A stretch of DNA of 64,000 bases, from the NCBI GenBank assembly GCA_963817635.1, contig CAWFPR010000003.1, positions 124,001-188,000 on the forward strand. Direction: 5' to 3'. The number at the start of each line of letters is the position of its first letter. Position 1 is the stretch's first letter. Of this stretch, positions 19,381-28,681 are shown in pieces. The notes below the pieces were generated by a model. It ran no database searches. It was not told the origin of the DNA and saw only the letters and a list, made by a program, of their open reading frames with translations. A program made the position numbers and the translations under genes. The DNA is from CAWFPR01 sp963817635 (lineage in GTDB: Bacteria > Acidobacteriota > Vicinamibacteria > Vicinamibacterales > 2-12-FULL-66-21).

Positions 19381-21801
19381 CAGAAGGGCTCGACCGGCGT
19401 AACGCCCGAGACCAGGTGATCGAGGATGCGCGAGGCGACCTGCTTGGCGTGCGGCCCGGTATTCCCTTCGGGCCCGACGCACGACGGGCACCCGGATCGG
19501 CAGGGGCAGCCCGCGATCAGATCGCGCGTGCGTTCGAGCAGCAGCCCGTGCATCTCGAAGAGCGGCCGGCTGAAGCCGATGCCTCCCGGGTAGTTGTCGT
19601 AGATGAACACGTTCGGCTCGCCCGCCAGCGCGTCCGGCACGCCGCCCATCCCGCCGGTCCGGGCGGTCCGGTCGAGCGATCCGCCGTCCACCGAGAGACC
19701 GATGTCGTGCCCGTCGCACATCAGCAGCAGCTGCGCGACGTTCTTCATCGCGAAGGCCAGCCCCACGACCCCGTCGCGGCGATCGTCGCCGGCAAACGGC
19801 AGCGCCTGCATCACCGCCGACGGGATCGTCAGCCAGTAGGACGAGGTGTGCATCTGCTGTTCCGGCAGATCGAGTTCACCCGATCCGACGTTCTCGTTCG
19901 TGTAGAACTTGATCTTCTTGAATCCCACCACGCGCGAGACGACGTGGACTTCGCCATGGGACCTGACGGACGCCGCTGGCCCGCTCTTCGCTGCCGCCGC
20001 CCTCGCTGGCGAACGTGTCCAGGATCGTCACCTTCGTGTACGTGATCGCGTCGGTGTAGTAGTCGCAGTCAACCGCGCGGAGGTACGCCTTGCGGCCGTC
20101 GAAATCCAGCCGCTCGACCTGGAACTGCTGTCCCTCGAGGATGTAGATCGCCTTCTCGTGGAGCACCGCGGGCGCGCTGGTGAAGTCGGTCTCGCCGATG
20201 ACGCGTTCGCCGTTCGTCGTGTCGACGATGACGAAGTTGTCGGACGAGACGGACCGCAGGCTGACGGCATCGGCCGGATACGACTCGTTGGTCCAGTTCC
20301 ACTGGCCGTCGGCGTGGTGCACGAACCCCTCTTCGGCGAGGACGGCGAGGATTTCCTGCACGTTCACCTCCCCCATCTGCTCGTCGTCCGTGAACGGCAG
20401 TTCGAAGGCGGCACACTTCACGTGGTCGAGCAGGATGTGCAGGTTGTCGGGGTTGATGAGCGCGTGCTCTGGCGATGCGTCGAAGAAGTACGACGGGTTC
20501 CGGACGATGAACTGATCGATGGGGGCGCTGCTGGCGACGAGCACGGCCGCCGAGCGCGTGGTTCGCCGCCCCGCGCGTCCGGCGCGCTGCCACGTGGCCG
20601 CAATGGTGCCCGGGTAGCCGGCCATCACCGAGACGTCGAGCGCGCCGATGTCGATGCCGAGCTCGAGTGCGTTGGTGGACACGACCGCGCGGACCTGCCC
20701 TTCGCGGAGTCCGCGCTCGATCTCGCGACGGCGATTCGGCAGGTACCCGCCGCGGTACCCGCGGATGGCGTCGGCCGATCCCGGCGGCCCCTGGAAGGCG
20801 TCTTTCAGGTAGGTCGTCAGGATCTCGACCGCGAGGCGGCTCTGCGCGAAGAGAATCAGCTGCTGGTTGTGGCGCAGGAACTCGAGCGCGACGCGGCGCG
20901 CCTCGGCCAGGTACGACCGGCGAATCCCGAGCTGCGCGTTCACCACCGGCGGGTTCACGAAGAGGAAGAACTTCTCGCCGCGCGGCGCGCCGTTCTTCTC
21001 GACGAGCTCGAACGGACGGCCCGTCAGGCCTTCGGCGAGATCTCGCGGGTTCGCAATCGTCGCCGATGAGCAGATGAACACCGGATCGGATCCGTAGTGC
21101 CGGCAGATACGCTGCAGCCGCCGCAGGATGTTCCCCAGGTGGCTGCCGAACACGCCGCGGTAGGCGTGCAGCTCGTCGATGACGACGAACTTCAGGTTCT
21201 CGAACAGCTTTGCCCAGCGCGGATGGTGCGGCAGGATCCCCGCGTGCACCATGTCGGGATTGCTGAGCACGACGTGCGCCTTGCCGCGGATCGCGCGGCG
21301 CGCATCCGATGGCGTATCGCCGTCGTAGGTGAAGACGCCTATCTGGGTGTCGGTATCGCCCGTCACCAGCTCCGACAGCGCGTGCAGCTCGGCAAGCTGA
21401 TCCTGCGCGAGCGCTTTCGTGGGAAACAGGTAGAGCGCGCGCGTGGACGGATCCTTCAGGATGGCGTTCAACACGGGGGCGTTGTAGCAGAGCGTCTTCC
21501 CCGACGCCGTCGGCGTGATCGTGACGACGTTGCGGCCGGCAAGGACGTGCTCGAAGGCGTCCGCCTGGTGCGTGTAGAGCCGATCGATGCCCCGGGCGGA
21601 GAGCGCGGCGCGGAGCCTCGGGTCCGTCCCCTCCGGGTACGGCGCGAAGGCGGCCGGAATCGCGGGCATCCGGTGCGTGGCCGTCACGATCGGGTCCGCC
21701 TCGGGCCCGAGCGGCGCGCGCGAGGCGGTGAGCCGGTTCAGAACCTCCTGGAGTGAACGGTCCTTGTCGCCGGTCAGGACGGGGAGCGTCGGTGAATCCA
21801 T
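19380..21801 (-). CDS. mrfA: DEAD/DEAH-box helicase YprA/MrfA family with C-terminal cysteine cluster (one frameshift)
   Basis: Superfamily 2 DNA helicase, about 807 residues corrected; B. subtilis MrfA has 749. Motifs: Walker A TPTASGKTLCYN, Ia LFPTKALAQDQ, DEAH-like VVIDELHAYRGVFGSH, motif III CSSATIANP, and motif VI GRAGRRTTRS. The C-terminal DUF1998-type region carries the four-cysteine metal site (GCPCRSGCPSCVGPEGN) expected for MrfA. The frame breaks near 19980: FASEGGGSEE should continue into HGEVHVVSRVVGFKKIKF. The gene starts at ATG 21801, 203 bases from the divergent cyclophilin, and overlaps the nuclease start by one base. Role in crosslink repair is known for the Bacillus pair and inferred here. 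Confidence 0.88.
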
Positions 21802-22004
21802 TGGGAAGACGTTGAGGCCGCAGGGTTTCAGGTGGGACCGATGGTAGCAGAGCGTGCGACGGCGAACAAGTGGCGAAACCCTTCACGCCCCTGCACGCGA
21901 GTGCACCTCAGCAAGCAAGGTCACCTGCAACAGTCCAGGGATGATTGCGCGATCCTCATGCGATACGATGGTGCGTCTGTTCGACCGCCTACAAGGAGCT
22001 GTTG

Positions 22005-22616
22005 ATGCAACGCAGAACCGCACTCATGATACTGGGCGCCTGTGCGCTGGCACTGGTCGCCGCCGGCCCGGCCGCGGCACAGGACAAGCCGGCCGCGAAG
22101 ATGGCACCCGGCACCTACGCGCACTTCGTCACGAATCAGGGAAATTTCACGGTCAAGCTGCTGACCGACAAGGCGCCGAAGACGGTGGCCAACTTCGTCG
22201 GCCTCGCGGAAGGCACCCTCGATCCGGCAACCGGTAAGCCCGGCAAGTCGAAGCCGTTCTATGACGGCCTCACGTTCCACCGCATCATCGACGGCTTCAT
22301 GATCCAGGGAGGCGACCCGCTCGGCACCGGCACGGGCGGCCCCGGGTATCGTTTCGCCGACGAAATCGACAAGAGCCACAAGTTCGACAAGCCGGGCATC
22401 ATGGCGATGGCCAATGCCGGGCCGAACACGAACGGCAGCCAGTTCTTCATCACCGTGGCAGCCTATCCGCAGCTGCCGACCAACTACACGATTTTCGGCG
22501 AAGTGGTCGACGGCCTGGACGTCGTCAAGAAGATCGGCAAGGTCTCGACCGATTCGCGCGACAAGCCGCTGCGGCCGGTCGTCATAAAGACGGTCGCGAT
22601 CGAGCGCGTGCAGTAG
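22005..22616 (+). CDS. Cyclophilin-type peptidyl-prolyl cis-trans isomerase, exported
   Basis: Catalyses proline isomerisation in protein folding, 203 residues. A signal peptide (MQRRTALMILGACALALVAA, cleaving after AAAQ) points to the periplasm. The cyclophilin core follows with FHRIIDGFMIQGGDP, GPNTNGSQFFIT and the late loop NYTIFGEVVDG, which retain the active-site Arg, Phe, Met, Gln and Phe. The ATG at 22005 has AAGGAG seven bases upstream. It stands alone, with the glycosyltransferase gene converging on it from the other strand. Confidence 0.95.
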   Translation: MQRRTALMILGACALALVAAGPAAAQDKPAAKMAPGTYAHFVTNQGNFTVKLLTDKAPKTVANFVGLAEGTLDPATGKPGKSKPFYDGLTFHRIIDGFMIQGGDPLGTGTGGPGYRFADEIDKSHKFDKPGIMAMANAGPNTNGSQFFITVAAYPQLPTNYTIFGEVVDGLDVVKKIGKVSTDSRDKPLRPVVIKTVAIERVQ

Positions 22617-22620
22617 GGGC

Positions 22621-22688
22621 TTGGGGCTTCTGGCTTAAGGCTTGGGGCTGGCTTGGGGGCTCAAGCCTCGAGACTGAAGCCAGAAGCC
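22621..22688. repeat. Heptanucleotide repeat tract, half direct and half inverted
   Basis: Four 7-mers of form TTNNGGC (22621-22648) are followed by two irregular units, then by complementary-type 7-mers of form NNNAGCC (22661-22667, 22675-22688). A perfect 12-base inverted repeat results, GGCTTCTGGCTT (22625-22636) with AAGCCAGAAGCC (22677-22688). The tract begins just past the cyclophilin stop and supplies the last codons (EASGFSLEA) and stop of the convergent glycosyltransferase. It may act as a two-way terminator, but no T-run follows. Confidence 0.75.
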
Positions 22689-23941
22689 TCGATCGCGTCG
22701 CAGGCCGTTTCGGTGCCGCGCTCCGCTCGGATCGCGGCGCCGACGACGGCGGCGCGGGTCGCGTAGGCGGGATCTGAGAGCAGGACGGACAGTTCGCGCT
22801 CGAGGAGCTCGGCGTTGTAACGGTGCCTCGGGATCGTCCGCCCCACGCCAAGCGCCACACATCGACGCGCATTGTCAGGCTGGTCCTGCCCGTACGGTAC
22901 GACCAGCGTCGGGCGCCCCGCCCGCAACGCCTGTGCGGTTGTCCCGACGCCTCCCTGGTGAATGGTGACGCTCGCGCGCGGCATGACGAGGCTGTGCGGT
23001 GCGTAGTCGAACACGCCGACCGACGGCGGCGCCATCTCGCGCAGCCGGAGCGCTGATTCCCCCGCCAGCAGCAACGCGCGTCGTTGCAACTTCGTCGCGA
23101 CGGCAATCGCCGTGTCGTAGAAATCTTCGGCGATCCACACCGCTGACGATCCGAGCGTGAAAACGAGAGGGGGCTCCCCCGCCTGGAGGAACCGCAGCAG
23201 CTCCGGATCCGGAGCGACGGCGGCGGCCGCATCGTAGAACGCGAAACCGGTGACGACCGTCTGCGGCGGGTAGTCGGGCTGCTTCTGCGCGAAGACGCTG
23301 GAGAAGAGCGCGAGCACGCGCGAGGGCGAATGCTGTCCCTCAATCAGCGGGTGCTCACCGCGCGGCATGCCCAGGTCCGCGCGCAACCGGTAGACCGGTT
23401 TCACCCAGGGATTCATCGCGAGCCGGGCGAGCGCGAGCATCGCCCGCGCGATCGACGGGTGCATCGCCGCCAGGCGCCGGAGCGCCGGCGCCTGCGGCGG
23501 CGTGGGCGGATCGCACGCGGACAGGAACGCCATCGGCAGCAGCATGCACGAGACCCACGCGATCCCCGTCTGCTCGGCAACGATCGGTGCGGTCAGGGGA
23601 ATCTGGTGCGAAACGAGCAGGTCGGCCCCTTCGACTGCGGCGCGCGTGTCCTCATACGTCTCACGCATACACGGCGCGAAGACTTCCTTGAAAAGATACT
23701 CGGGCCCGCCGCGGTTATCCAGGACTCGACGAACGAGCTCGCGCGCCTCGGCATCGTCAACCGGCACGTCGGGGCGGATCGGCGCGAACTCGAGACCGGC
23801 GCGTTCGACGTTGTCCCGCCACGCGGCGAGCGTCGCAACCCGGACGCGATGACCTCGCCGCTTCAGCTCGACGCCGAGGGCGAGGTAGGGATGGAGGTCC
23901 CCGAGGGAGCCCCAGGTCGTGAAGACGATGGTCCGGCTCAA
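22661..23941 (-). CDS. Family 1 (GT-B, MGT/UGT-like) glycosyltransferase
   Basis: UDP- or dTDP-sugar dependent transferase of 426 residues, GT-B fold, like those that decorate lipids, sterols or macrolides. The N-terminal half opens with FTTWGSLGDLHPYLALG, the acceptor-side signature. The C-terminal half has VFTLGSSAVW, then the donor-binding segment with the conserved HQGGVGTTAQAL and PYGQDQPDNARR. The start is a TTG at 23941, only four bases after the hypE stop, so it is probably read as the last gene of the hyp operon although it has no obvious role there. Its last nine codons come from a heptanucleotide repeat. The acceptor cannot be predicted. Confidence 0.88.
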   Translation of the reverse strand: MSRTIVFTTWGSLGDLHPYLALGVELKRRGHRVRVATLAAWRDNVERAGLEFAPIRPDVPVDDAEARELVRRVLDNRGGPEYLFKEVFAPCMRETYEDTRAAVEGADLLVSHQIPLTAPIVAEQTGIAWVSCMLLPMAFLSACDPPTPPQAPALRRLAAMHPSIARAMLALARLAMNPWVKPVYRLRADLGMPRGEHPLIEGQHSPSRVLALFSSVFAQKQPDYPPQTVVTGFAFYDAAAAVAPDPELLRFLQAGEPPLVFTLGSSAVWIAEDFYDTAIAVATKLQRRALLLAGESALRLREMAPPSVGVFDYAPHSLVMPRASVTIHQGGVGTTAQALRAGRPTLVVPYGQDQPDNARRCVALGVGRTIPRHRYNAELLERELSVLLSDPAYATRAAVVGAAIRAERGTETACDAIEASGFSLEA

Positions 23942-23945
23942 GGGT

Positions 23946-25010
23946 TCAGCAGATCCTCGGCAGTTGCTCGCCGCTCAGCATGTCGACGATTCGCGTGGCC
24001 CCGATCCGGCTGCGGAGCGTGACCAGCCCGGCGGGTGCGGCATCGACCGAACCGATGATGCAGGCGCCGGCGCTCACGCCGTGGCGTCGCAGGATGTCGA
24101 TCGCGCGGCCGGCGTCGGCCCCCTTGACGAATGCCACGAAGCGTCCCTCGTTCGCCACGTACATCGGATCGAAGCCCAGAATCTCACAGGCGCCGCGCAC
24201 ATCTTCACGGACGGAGATGTCGGTCTCGCGCACGTGCAGGTGCAGGCCGGACGCTTCCGCGATCTCCACGAGCGCGCTGGCAAGGCCGCCGCGCGTGAGA
24301 TCGCGCAGGCAGTGCACCTCGACCCCGTCCGCGATCAGCTCGAGTACCGGCGAGGCGAGCGGTGCGCAGTCGCTCTCGATGCGCGATTCGAACTCGAGCC
24401 CCTCGCGCACGGCCATGATCGCCATGCCGTGCCGCCCGATGTCGCCGGAGATCAGCACGGCGTCACCGGCCTGGACGGACGATGGCGCGATGACCCGGTC
24501 GTGCTCGACAACGCCGATACCGGCGGTGTTGACGTAGAGACCGTCGCCCTTGCCGCGGTCCACGACCTTGGTGTCGCCGGTCACGAGCGCGACACCCGCC
24601 GCGTCGGCCGCGGTCTTCATCGAGGAGACGACCCGCCACAGCGTCTCCATCGCCAGACCCTCTTCGAGGATGAACCCGGCGCTCAGATACAACGGCCGCG
24701 CGCCGCACATCGCCAGGTCGTTGACGGTGCCGTTCACGGCGAGCGCACCGATGTCGCCGCCGGGAAAGAACAGCGGCCGGACGACGTAGGAGTCGGTCGT
24801 GAAGGCGAGCTGCGCACCCCCTGCTCCGACGCGCGCCCCGTCGTGACGTGCGCCGAGCGCCGGGTTCGCAAACGCCGGCATGAACATCCGTTCGATCAGC
24901 TGGTGCGTGAGCTGCCCGCCGCCCCCGTGCGCCATCATGATCTGCGGGTACTGGCTGATGGGGATCGGACAGACCGGCCCGAGCACGATCGGCTTCGAAT
25001 CGTCGGACAT
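23946..25010 (-). CDS. hypE: Hydrogenase maturation protein HypE
   Basis: Dehydrates the thiocarboxamide on its own C-terminal cysteine to thiocyanate, giving the CN ligands of the [NiFe] centre. 354 residues with the PurM-like fold: AHGGGGQLTHQLIERMF at the ATP site, FTTDSYVVRPLFFPGGDIG, ALVTGDTKVVDRGKGDG, and the strictly required C-terminal PRIC. The intact C-terminal Cys shows that the gene is not truncated. It follows hypD with a 12-base gap and precedes the glycosyltransferase by four bases. Confidence 0.97.
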   Translation of the reverse strand: MSDDSKPIVLGPVCPIPISQYPQIMMAHGGGGQLTHQLIERMFMPAFANPALGARHDGARVGAGGAQLAFTTDSYVVRPLFFPGGDIGALAVNGTVNDLAMCGARPLYLSAGFILEEGLAMETLWRVVSSMKTAADAAGVALVTGDTKVVDRGKGDGLYVNTAGIGVVEHDRVIAPSSVQAGDAVLISGDIGRHGMAIMAVREGLEFESRIESDCAPLASPVLELIADGVEVHCLRDLTRGGLASALVEIAEASGLHLHVRETDISVREDVRGACEILGFDPMYVANEGRFVAFVKGADAGRAIDILRRHGVSAGACIIGSVDAAPAGLVTLRSRIGATRIVDMLSGEQLPRIC

Positions 25011-25022
25011 GAAGACCTCTGC

Positions 25023-26111
25023 CTACTGCCTCCGCCGATACCGGTAGTACGCCGCGCACGCGCCTTCGGACGACACCATCGTGGCGCCGAGCGGCTGCTC
25101 CGGCGTGCACCGGGTACCGAACGCGGTGCATTCGTTCGGCTTCTTCAGCCCCTGCAGGACGAGGCCGCTGATGCACTCGGCCGGCTCGTCGATGACGCGA
25201 TCGGCGACGTCGAACTTCACTTCCGCGTCGAACGCGCGGTACCGCTCTCGCAGCCCGAGGCCGCTCCGCGGGATCTCGCCGATGCCGCGCCACTTGCGCG
25301 GCACGACCTCGAACACCTCGCGCACGGTCTCCTGCGCCGGCACGTTGCCCTCGCGACGAACGGCACGCGCGTACTGGTTCTCGACCTCCGCGCGTCCCTC
25401 CTCGAGCTGCTTCACGCACATGTAGACGCCCTGGAGCAGATCGAGCGGCTCGAAGCCGGTCACGACGATCGGGACGCGGTATTTCGCGGCGAGCGGCTCG
25501 TACTCGGTGAAGCCCATGATGGTGCACACGTGGCCGGCGGCCAGGAAGCCCTGCACGAGGTTCGTGCTCGACGACAGGATGGCTTCCATCGCGGGAGGCA
25601 CGAGCACGTGCGAGACGAGGATGGAGAAGTTGCCGATGCGCTGCCTGGCGGCCTGATACACGGCCATCGCGTTGGCCGGCGCCGTCGTCTCGAAACCGAC
25701 GGCGAAGAACACCACCTCGCGATCGGGCATCTCGCGCGCCAGTTTCAGCGCGTCGAGCGGCGAGTACACGATCCGCACGTCGCCGCCGGAAGCCTTCACC
25801 GACAGCAGATCCCTCGACCGGCCCGGCACACGCAGCATGTCGCCGAACGAACAGAACGTCACGTTGGGCCGCGACGCAATCTCGATGGCCTTCTCGATCA
25901 ACTCGAGCGGCGTGACGCACACCGGGCAGCCCGGCCCGTGCACCAGCCTCACCTGTGACGGCAGCAGCTCGTCCACGCCGAACTTGACGATGGCATGGGT
26001 CTGGCCGCCGCACACTTCCATCAGCGTCCATGGGCGGGTGGTGATGCGATGGAGCGCGGCCGAGTATGCCTGCGCCGCATCCGGATCGCGGTATTCGTCG
26101 ATGAACTTCAC
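25023..26111 (-). CDS. hypD: Hydrogenase formation protein HypD
   Basis: Iron-sulfur scaffold on which the Fe(CN)2CO group is built, 362 residues. Signatures: MEVCGGQTHAI, GPGCPVCVTP (redox cysteines), FAVGFETTAPANAMA, and the C-terminal cysteine set in ECISGLVLQG, NECTAFGTRCTPEQPLG and SSEGACAAYY that holds the [4Fe-4S] cluster. The start is GTG at 26111, overlapping the hypC stop as GTGA, so the two are coupled, as expected for partners that form the HypCD complex. Confidence 0.97.
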   Translation of the reverse strand: MKFIDEYRDPDAAQAYSAALHRITTRPWTLMEVCGGQTHAIVKFGVDELLPSQVRLVHGPGCPVCVTPLELIEKAIEIASRPNVTFCSFGDMLRVPGRSRDLLSVKASGGDVRIVYSPLDALKLAREMPDREVVFFAVGFETTAPANAMAVYQAARQRIGNFSILVSHVLVPPAMEAILSSSTNLVQGFLAAGHVCTIMGFTEYEPLAAKYRVPIVVTGFEPLDLLQGVYMCVKQLEEGRAEVENQYARAVRREGNVPAQETVREVFEVVPRKWRGIGEIPRSGLGLRERYRAFDAEVKFDVADRVIDEPAECISGLVLQGLKKPNECTAFGTRCTPEQPLGATMVSSEGACAAYYRYRRRQ

Positions 26112-26365
26112 GACGATCCGTCTTCCTCGAGTTCGGCGAGCTCCCCCATCTCCTTCAGGTACTGGAAGACGAGGCGCGCGTCCTCTTCGTCGACGATCGA
26201 GATGGCGAATCCGACGTGCACGAGCACGTAGTCCCCGACCTTCGCCTCGGGCACATACGCGAGGTTGATGAGCTTCACGGCGCCGGAGAAGTCCACCCTG
26301 CCGGCGCGGAGCAGCGGATCATCTCCCTCGATGCTGACGATACGGCCGGGCACCGCGAGGCACAT
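26108..26365 (-). CDS. hypC: Hydrogenase assembly chaperone HypC
   Basis: Small chaperone carrying the Fe(CN)2CO unit between HypD and the large-subunit precursor, 85 residues. The start is decided by function: ATG at 26365 gives MCLAVPGRI, leaving the essential cysteine at position 2 after Met removal; an in-frame TTG six bases upstream would bury it. GGGAGG lies six bases before this ATG. The OB-fold body (VDFSGAVKLINLAYV, GDYVLVHVGFAISIVDEEDA) is typical. The acidic tail ends in the GTGA overlap with hypD. Confidence 0.96.
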   Translation of the reverse strand: MCLAVPGRIVSIEGDDPLLRAGRVDFSGAVKLINLAYVPEAKVGDYVLVHVGFAISIVDEEDARLVFQYLKEMGELAELEEDGSS

Positions 26366-26380
26366 GGACAACCTCCCTTT

Positions 26381-28681
26381 TCAGGACTGCTGGGCTCTGA
26401 CGGACGCGGCAATCTGGCCCAGGGAAATGCCACCGTCGTTGGGCGGCACCCGCTGGTGCCAGTAGGGCCGCAACCCGGCGGCGCGCAGCCCCTCGACCGC
26501 GAGCTCGAGGAGACGCCGGTTCTGGAAGCAGCCTCCCGTGAGCACGACCTTCGGTTCTCCCACACGGATCGCCACCTGGACGATGACCCGTGCGAGCGAC
26601 GCGTGCAGCCGCGCCGAGACTACACCAGCCGGCACCCCGGAGAGAACGTCCGCGACGACCGCCTCGATCGCCGGCTGCCAGTCGACGACTGTCGCCGGCG
26701 CCCGCCAGGGAGACATAGCAAAACGGCCGCCCTCCGACGTCAGCAGGAACGGATAGGGATCCACCGCCCCTTTTTCGGCAATGGCCTCCAGATCCATGGC
26801 CGCCTGCCCCTCGAAGCTGCTCGCGTGCCGGAGACCCGTCAGCGACGCGACGGCGTCGAACAGGCGGCCCGCACTCGTCGTGAGCGGCGAGTTCACCCCC
26901 CGCTCGAGCGCCTGCACGAGCAGCCCCCGCGTCGCGGGATCGAATGCCGCGACGGACGGAATCTCCGCGCGATCCGCCACGGCCCTGCCGAGCAACGCGT
27001 GGAGCAGGCCGAACGCCGCGCGGCGGGGCTCGCGGACGGCGGCGTCGCCGCCCGGCAGCCTGAACGGCCGCAGCGTGGCCACGCGTTCGAACCCTTCGCT
27101 GTCGGTCACCAGGAACTCGCCGCCCCAGACCGTGCCGTCCTCGCCGTACCCGGTGCCGTCCCAGGCCACGCCGAGGACGCGGCCGTCCAGGTCGTTGTCC
27201 GCCATGCAGGACGCGACGTGTGCGTAGTGGTGCTGGATTTCGTCCACCGGCAGGCCCAGCCGTCTCGCGTACCTGCTCGACAGGTAGTCCGGATGGAGGT
27301 CGGCCACGACCCGCTCTGGAACGATCCCGTAGAGCGTGCGGAAGCTGTCGATCACCTGCTCGAAGGCGGCGAACGACTCGCGGGTCTCCAGGTCTCCGAT
27401 GTGCTGGCTGATGAACACGTTCGATCCCGCCGTGACGGCGACCGTGTTCTTCAGGTGCGCGCCGACGGCCAGCAGCGGCGGCAGAGGATGACGAAGCGGA
27501 ATCGGCAGCGGCGCGTAGCCGCGCGCGCGCCGGAGCACGAGCTCGCGATCGAGGATCACCCGCACGATCGAGTCGTCCACGTGCCGGACGATCGGACGGT
27601 CGTGCACGAGGAACAGATCCGCGATGTCCGCGAGGCGCTCCAGCGCGTCGCGTTCGTCCGTGCAGATCGGCTCGTCCGACAGGTTGCCGCTCGTCGCCAC
27701 GACGGGCACGCCCACGGCGCGCAGGATCAGATGGTGAAGCGGCGTATACGGCAGCATCACGCCCAGCGCCGGGTTGTTGGGGGCCACCGATGCGGCAACG
27801 GCCGCGGTCGAACCGTCCCGGCGCTCCAGCAGCACGATGGGACATTCCGGCGACGTGAGCACGCGCCGCTCGACGCTCGAGACGACGACCACGCGCTCGG
27901 CGTCAGCGAGCGATGGACACATCACGGCGAACGGTTTCTCCTCGCGATGCTTCAACGTCCGCAGCCGCCGCACCGCCCCATCGTCATCAGCCCGGACGAC
28001 GAGGTGGAACCCGCCGAGCCCCTTCACGGCAACGATCAGCCCGTCGCGAATCGCGGCGGCCGCCTCGGCCAGGGCCGCGCCGGTGACTGCGATCACCACA
28101 CCGCCCGCGTCGAGGAGTGCCAGTCGTGGCCCGCACGCAGGGCACGCGTTGGGCTGCGCGTGGAACCGCCGATCCATCGGGTCGTCGTATTCGCGCTGGC
28201 AGGCCTCGCACATCACGAAGCTCTTCATCGACGTGCCCAGCCGGTCGTACGGCAACGACTCGATGATGGTGAAGCGCGGGCCGCAGTTGGTGCAGTTGGT
28301 GAAGGGGTACTCGAAGCGGCGATCGGACGGATCGAGCACCTCGCGCAGGCAGTCGTCGCAGGTCGCGATGTCGGGCAGCACGAGCGCGACGAGTTCCCCG
28401 CCGGCGGCGCTTTCGCGAATCTCAAACCCTTCGCAACCGCAGGGATCGAGCCACGACGGTTCGAGCCCCTGAATGACCGCGCGCGGCGGGCGTTCCGCGA
28501 GCAGCCGTCCGAGGAAGCGCTCGAGATCCGCCCGCTCCCCTTCCGCCTCGATGAACACGCCCTGCGGCGAGTTGCGCACCCATCCGTCGAGGCGCATCCC
28601 GACCGCCAGGCGATACACGAAGGGACGGAATCCGACGCCCTGCACGGCGCCGGTGACGATCACGCGGAGACGTTCACGCAC
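26381..28681 (-). CDS. hypF: Carbamoyltransferase HypF
   Basis: Makes carbamoyl-AMP from carbamoyl phosphate and passes the carbamoyl to HypE. 766 residues with the full order: acylphosphatase domain (GAVQGVGFRPFVYRLA), two zinc fingers (CDDC/CTNC and CEAC/CPAC pairs), a YrdC-like domain (AVKGLGGFHLVV), then the Kae1-like domain with EIQHHYAHVASCMAD and the ending GGCFQNRRLLELAVEGL. I use GTG at 28681 because it begins right at the acylphosphatase domain and overlaps hypB by 8 bases; the frame is open to 28735. No frameshift occurs in 2.3 kb, in contrast to many neighbouring regions. Confidence 0.96.
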   Translation of the reverse strand: MRERLRVIVTGAVQGVGFRPFVYRLAVGMRLDGWVRNSPQGVFIEAEGERADLERFLGRLLAERPPRAVIQGLEPSWLDPCGCEGFEIRESAAGGELVALVLPDIATCDDCLREVLDPSDRRFEYPFTNCTNCGPRFTIIESLPYDRLGTSMKSFVMCEACQREYDDPMDRRFHAQPNACPACGPRLALLDAGGVVIAVTGAALAEAAAAIRDGLIVAVKGLGGFHLVVRADDDGAVRRLRTLKHREEKPFAVMCPSLADAERVVVVSSVERRVLTSPECPIVLLERRDGSTAAVAASVAPNNPALGVMLPYTPLHHLILRAVGVPVVATSGNLSDEPICTDERDALERLADIADLFLVHDRPIVRHVDDSIVRVILDRELVLRRARGYAPLPIPLRHPLPPLLAVGAHLKNTVAVTAGSNVFISQHIGDLETRESFAAFEQVIDSFRTLYGIVPERVVADLHPDYLSSRYARRLGLPVDEIQHHYAHVASCMADNDLDGRVLGVAWDGTGYGEDGTVWGGEFLVTDSEGFERVATLRPFRLPGGDAAVREPRRAAFGLLHALLGRAVADRAEIPSVAAFDPATRGLLVQALERGVNSPLTTSAGRLFDAVASLTGLRHASSFEGQAAMDLEAIAEKGAVDPYPFLLTSEGGRFAMSPWRAPATVVDWQPAIEAVVADVLSGVPAGVVSARLHASLARVIVQVAIRVGEPKVVLTGGCFQNRRLLELAVEGLRAAGLRPYWHQRVPPNDGGISLGQIAASVRAQQS

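Noticed and set aside
23919..25958. A 679-codon plus-strand frame opposite hypE and hypD
   Set aside because: Shadow of two unmistakable hyp genes; composition His/Arg/Asp-rich with no recognisable domain.
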